Source: an uncultured Spirochaetales bacterium (GTDB taxonomy: Bacteria; Spirochaetota; Spirochaetia; Sphaerochaetales; Sphaerochaetaceae). Taken from it: DNA of 7,917 nucleotides. The position numbers and the translations under genes were made by a program. The DNA lies in contig CAKQTE010000121.1 of NCBI GenBank assembly GCA_934276485.1, forward strand, positions 1 through 7,917, given 5' to 3'. Every line of letters begins with the position of its first letter. The stretch's first letter is position 1. Under the pieces are notes generated by a model. That model made no database searches. It saw only the letters and a list, made by a program, of their open reading frames with translations, and was not told the DNA's origin. Positions 6,337 to 7,917 of this stretch are shown here, piece by piece.

Positions 6337-7608
6337 CAGGCATCCAATTGGAATAACAAGAACACCATCATCTCTTCTGTAGCCATATTTTGTTCCCGTT
6401 ATAATGATTCTTAAATCAGGTAACCTTATAGGACATTGTGTCTCATGCACATTGTACCGCTTCAACAACTCTACAATCTTATTGAGATGGGCAGCGCCCT
6501 CTTCAATCTGCGCTTCTCCTAGTTTGAATTCGATAAGCGCATATCGACCATCTTTTAGGTGAAGAACACAATCTGCTTCCAGCCCATACCTATCACGATA
6601 ATAGGAAACGGTTCCTCCATTTTTCTGTGAATATATTTTCAGATCTCTAATAGCAAGGCATTCGAACAAAAATCCAAGAGTTTTGAAGTCTTTCCTAAAA
6701 TATTCTGGGGACAAGCCTAATGCAGAAACTGCGATTGACGGATCTACATAATTTCGTTTTTCAGATGATCTAATAGCCGTCTTGCTTCTTATTGCAGGAC
6801 TCCAAGCGTTTACATCTTCGATGATATTCAATTTCTTCAAATCATCAATGTATCCATTCAAAGTCACATCAACAGGCTTTCCTTCTTTCTGTACATCCCC
6901 ATATATTGTTCTTGAAGATGCAAGAGTACATAGATTTCTGCTATATGAAAGCATCAAGGCCTTTGCAATATCTGGATTTCTGTCAATATGAGAAATACGA
7001 TTGATATCAACTTTATATGTTTGATGAAAGATATCTTCTGCAATTAAAAGCTTTGCGTTATCGGTTTGCAAAGACATTGTTCTTGGCCATCCGCCTCTGC
7101 ATATTGCAAATACTAAATCATCAAATGACAAAGAAGATACACATCCAGAAAAGCTGCTTTCATTATTAAACAGGTCATTCAACGATACAGATCCATTCGA
7201 TTCTTCAGATTCGAACAAACTCATAGTATACATTTTCATGGTCGATATTCTTCCAGTACCTGTATGCGGTGTTTCGATTGAAGCAGAAGAAGAACCTGTA
7301 AGGATATATGCTCCTACTTCTTGATGATCATCAATTGCCTTTCTAACCGCACCCCATATTTTGGGAGCATCTTGCCACTCATCAAAAAGTATCGGCTTCT
7401 CTCCTTTCAACAATTGTGATGGCATATTTTCTGCGACAGATAGAAGCTCTTCTCTAACATCTTCATTCTGGAATTCAATGACATCTTTTGCAATTTGCTT
7501 TGCTGTTGTTGTCTTTCCACAACCTTTTGGGCCTTCTATTAATACAGCACCGAATGCATCCATCTTTTGTTTTAGAATTTTATCAGTTATTCTAGGCAAA
7601 TAATTCAT
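6328..7608 (-). CDS. DUF4143-type P-loop ATPase, second subtype, 426 aa
   Basis: An AAA_14/DUF4143 ATPase like the one at the left of the window, but of a distinct subtype; its role is unknown. Walker A is GPKGCGKTTTA (residues 26-36), where the other has GPRQSGKT. Walker B is PILFDE (72-77), followed by WQDAP. The strand YILTGSSSAS starts at 101, and HTGTGRI (115-121) supplies a probable arginine finger, R120. The C-terminal domain has E344-x-D346 and E360-F-K362, again like a PD-(D/E)XK core, after YYRDRYG. ATG 7608 fits the family, whose members start close to the motif LPRITDK. There is no real Shine-Dalgarno site; a -35/-10 pair ends 7 nt before the ATG. It is a single-gene unit converging on the ABC operon. 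Confidence 0.9.
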   Translation of the reverse strand: MNYLPRITDKILKQKMDAFGAVLIEGPKGCGKTTTAKQIAKDVIEFQNEDVREELLSVAENMPSQLLKGEKPILFDEWQDAPKIWGAVRKAIDDHQEVGAYILTGSSSASIETPHTGTGRISTMKMYTMSLFESEESNGSVSLNDLFNNESSFSGCVSSLSFDDLVFAICRGGWPRTMSLQTDNAKLLIAEDIFHQTYKVDINRISHIDRNPDIAKALMLSYSRNLCTLASSRTIYGDVQKEGKPVDVTLNGYIDDLKKLNIIEDVNAWSPAIRSKTAIRSSEKRNYVDPSIAVSALGLSPEYFRKDFKTLGFLFECLAIRDLKIYSQKNGGTVSYYRDRYGLEADCVLHLKDGRYALIEFKLGEAQIEEGAAHLNKIVELLKRYNVHETQCPIRLPDLRIIITGTKYGYRRDDGVLVIPIGCLKN

Positions 7609-7615
7609 ATCTCAT

Positions 7616-7644
7616 ATAATAATGAATATATTTTTATATTACAA
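7616..7644 (-). promoter_or_regulatory. Promoter of the second DUF4143 ATPase gene
   Basis: On the minus strand TTGTAA (7644-7639) and TATTAT (7621-7616) are separated by 17 nt, the ideal spacing. The -10 box ends 7 nt before ATG 7608, so transcription would begin at or next to the start codon, giving a leaderless or nearly leaderless mRNA. The region is AT-rich, so chance matches are likely and confidence is limited. Confidence 0.5.
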
Positions 7645-7660
7645 GCTTTTATTTTAATCA

Positions 7661-7698
7661 TTTTAGTTTTTTGTGGTGTTTTGTTTTAGTTTTTTGTG
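7661..7698. repeat. Two direct copies of a 15-bp AT-rich repeat
   Basis: TTTTAGTTTTTTGTG occurs at 7661-7675 and again, identical, at 7684-7698, a period of 23 bp. It lies upstream of the second ATPase gene and its promoter (about 17 bp beyond the -35 box). It could be a paired protein-binding site or simply a local duplication. Confidence 0.7.
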
Positions 7699-7769
7699 AT
7701 AAAAACATCCACCCTACCAAGAGCAATGTCATTAAGTTAAGCTTTTGACACTGAAAAGAGACTGAAAAA

Positions 7770-7812
7770 GGCAATATATGGACCAACAATTCATATGTTG
7801 CCTATTATTTTT
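7770..7812 (+). terminator. Terminator-like hairpin in the right intergenic region
   Basis: GGCAATATATG (7770-7780) pairs with CATATGTTGCC (7792-7802) through 11 bp with one U-G wobble, around an 11-nt loop. It is followed by TATTATTTTT. The wobble pairs properly only in a plus-strand transcript. On the minus strand a TTTTT run follows the stem directly, so use in that direction is not excluded. No gene was found that would need a terminator in either direction here. Confidence 0.45.
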
Positions 7813-7858
7813 GTGAATTTAATTATATCGTTTCTATACAATTATGATATAATATAAT
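7811..7858 (+). promoter_or_regulatory. Possible promoter region of the right-edge gene
   Basis: Two overlapping TATAAT hexamers lie at 7848-7853 and 7853-7858, without a good -35 box. An alternative pair is TTGTGA (7811-7816) with TATACA (7835-7840), 18 nt apart. The sequence is very AT-rich, so the exact promoter cannot be chosen, but a promoter here is expected for the gene starting at 7879. Confidence 0.35.
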
Positions 7859-7878
7859 TAGAGGTAATTTATTATATT

Positions 7879-7917
7879 ATGAGAAGTTATATAGAGAATA
7901 AGATAGTTGAAACAGTG
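7879..7917 (+). CDS. Start of an unidentified gene (partial, runs off right edge)
   Basis: ATG 7879 opens a frame of 13 codons that is still open at the window end, reading MRSYIENKIVETV. GAGGT at 7861-7865 could be a ribosome binding site, but its spacing of 13 nt is longer than usual. TATAAT-like boxes lie just upstream, and the gene is divergent from the second ATPase. Too little is visible to name a family. Confidence 0.4.
   Translation, partial: MRSYIENKIVETV

Noticed and set aside
7658..7732. Minus-strand 24-codon frame with a hydrophobic start and lysine-rich end, like a small toxin peptide
   Set aside because: No ribosome binding site or promoter was seen, and the lysine-rich end is just the translated T-rich direct repeat.

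Overview
The window comes from an AT-rich bacterium. The bacterial assignment rests on sigma70-like promoters, Shine-Dalgarno sites, intrinsic terminators with U-tracts, and a tRNA-Arg whose D- and T-arms are of bacterial type. The tRNA has no genome-encoded CCA. Together with the gene content (DUF4143 ATPases, a lar operon, a YtrA-type ABC unit) this fits an anaerobic or host-associated lineage such as the spirochaetes, but I cannot fix the phylum.

Layout, left to right. (1) The last 33 codons of a basic protein with AT-hook motifs (+, 2-103). (2) A DUF4143-type P-loop ATPase (+, 168-1337). (3) Converging on it, the operon larE-larB-larC (-, 4037 to 1374), which makes the nickel-pincer nucleotide (NPN) cofactor. 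LarB carboxylates and hydrolyses nicotinic acid adenine dinucleotide, LarE adds sulfur, and LarC inserts nickel. No larA or other NPN-dependent enzyme is present. (4) Divergent from larE, a tRNA-Arg with the unusual anticodon GCG, closed by a strong terminator. (5) A three-gene unit (+, 4450-6285): a YtrA/GntR-type repressor, an ABC ATPase and an ABC-2 membrane protein. It has a clear promoter overlapped by a palindromic operator. (6) Converging on that, a second DUF4143-type ATPase of a different subtype (-, 7608-6328). (7) An AT-rich intergenic region with a direct repeat and a terminator-like hairpin. (8) The first 13 codons of a gene that runs off the right edge.

The lar genes act in one pathway, and the GntR-ABC genes form one self-regulated membrane module. 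The two DUF4143 ATPases are separate single-gene units. Both have a -10 hexamer exactly 7 nt before the ATG and no ribosome binding site, so both may be translated from leaderless mRNAs.

Several genes start later than the longest open frame suggests; the start choice is explained in each entry. No CRISPR array, insertion sequence or prophage is visible. The most noteworthy points are the tRNA-Arg(GCG), the three-cysteine LarE in an operon lacking larA, the apparently leaderless DUF4143 ATPases, the shared stem core of two terminators, and the structured right-hand intergenic region.
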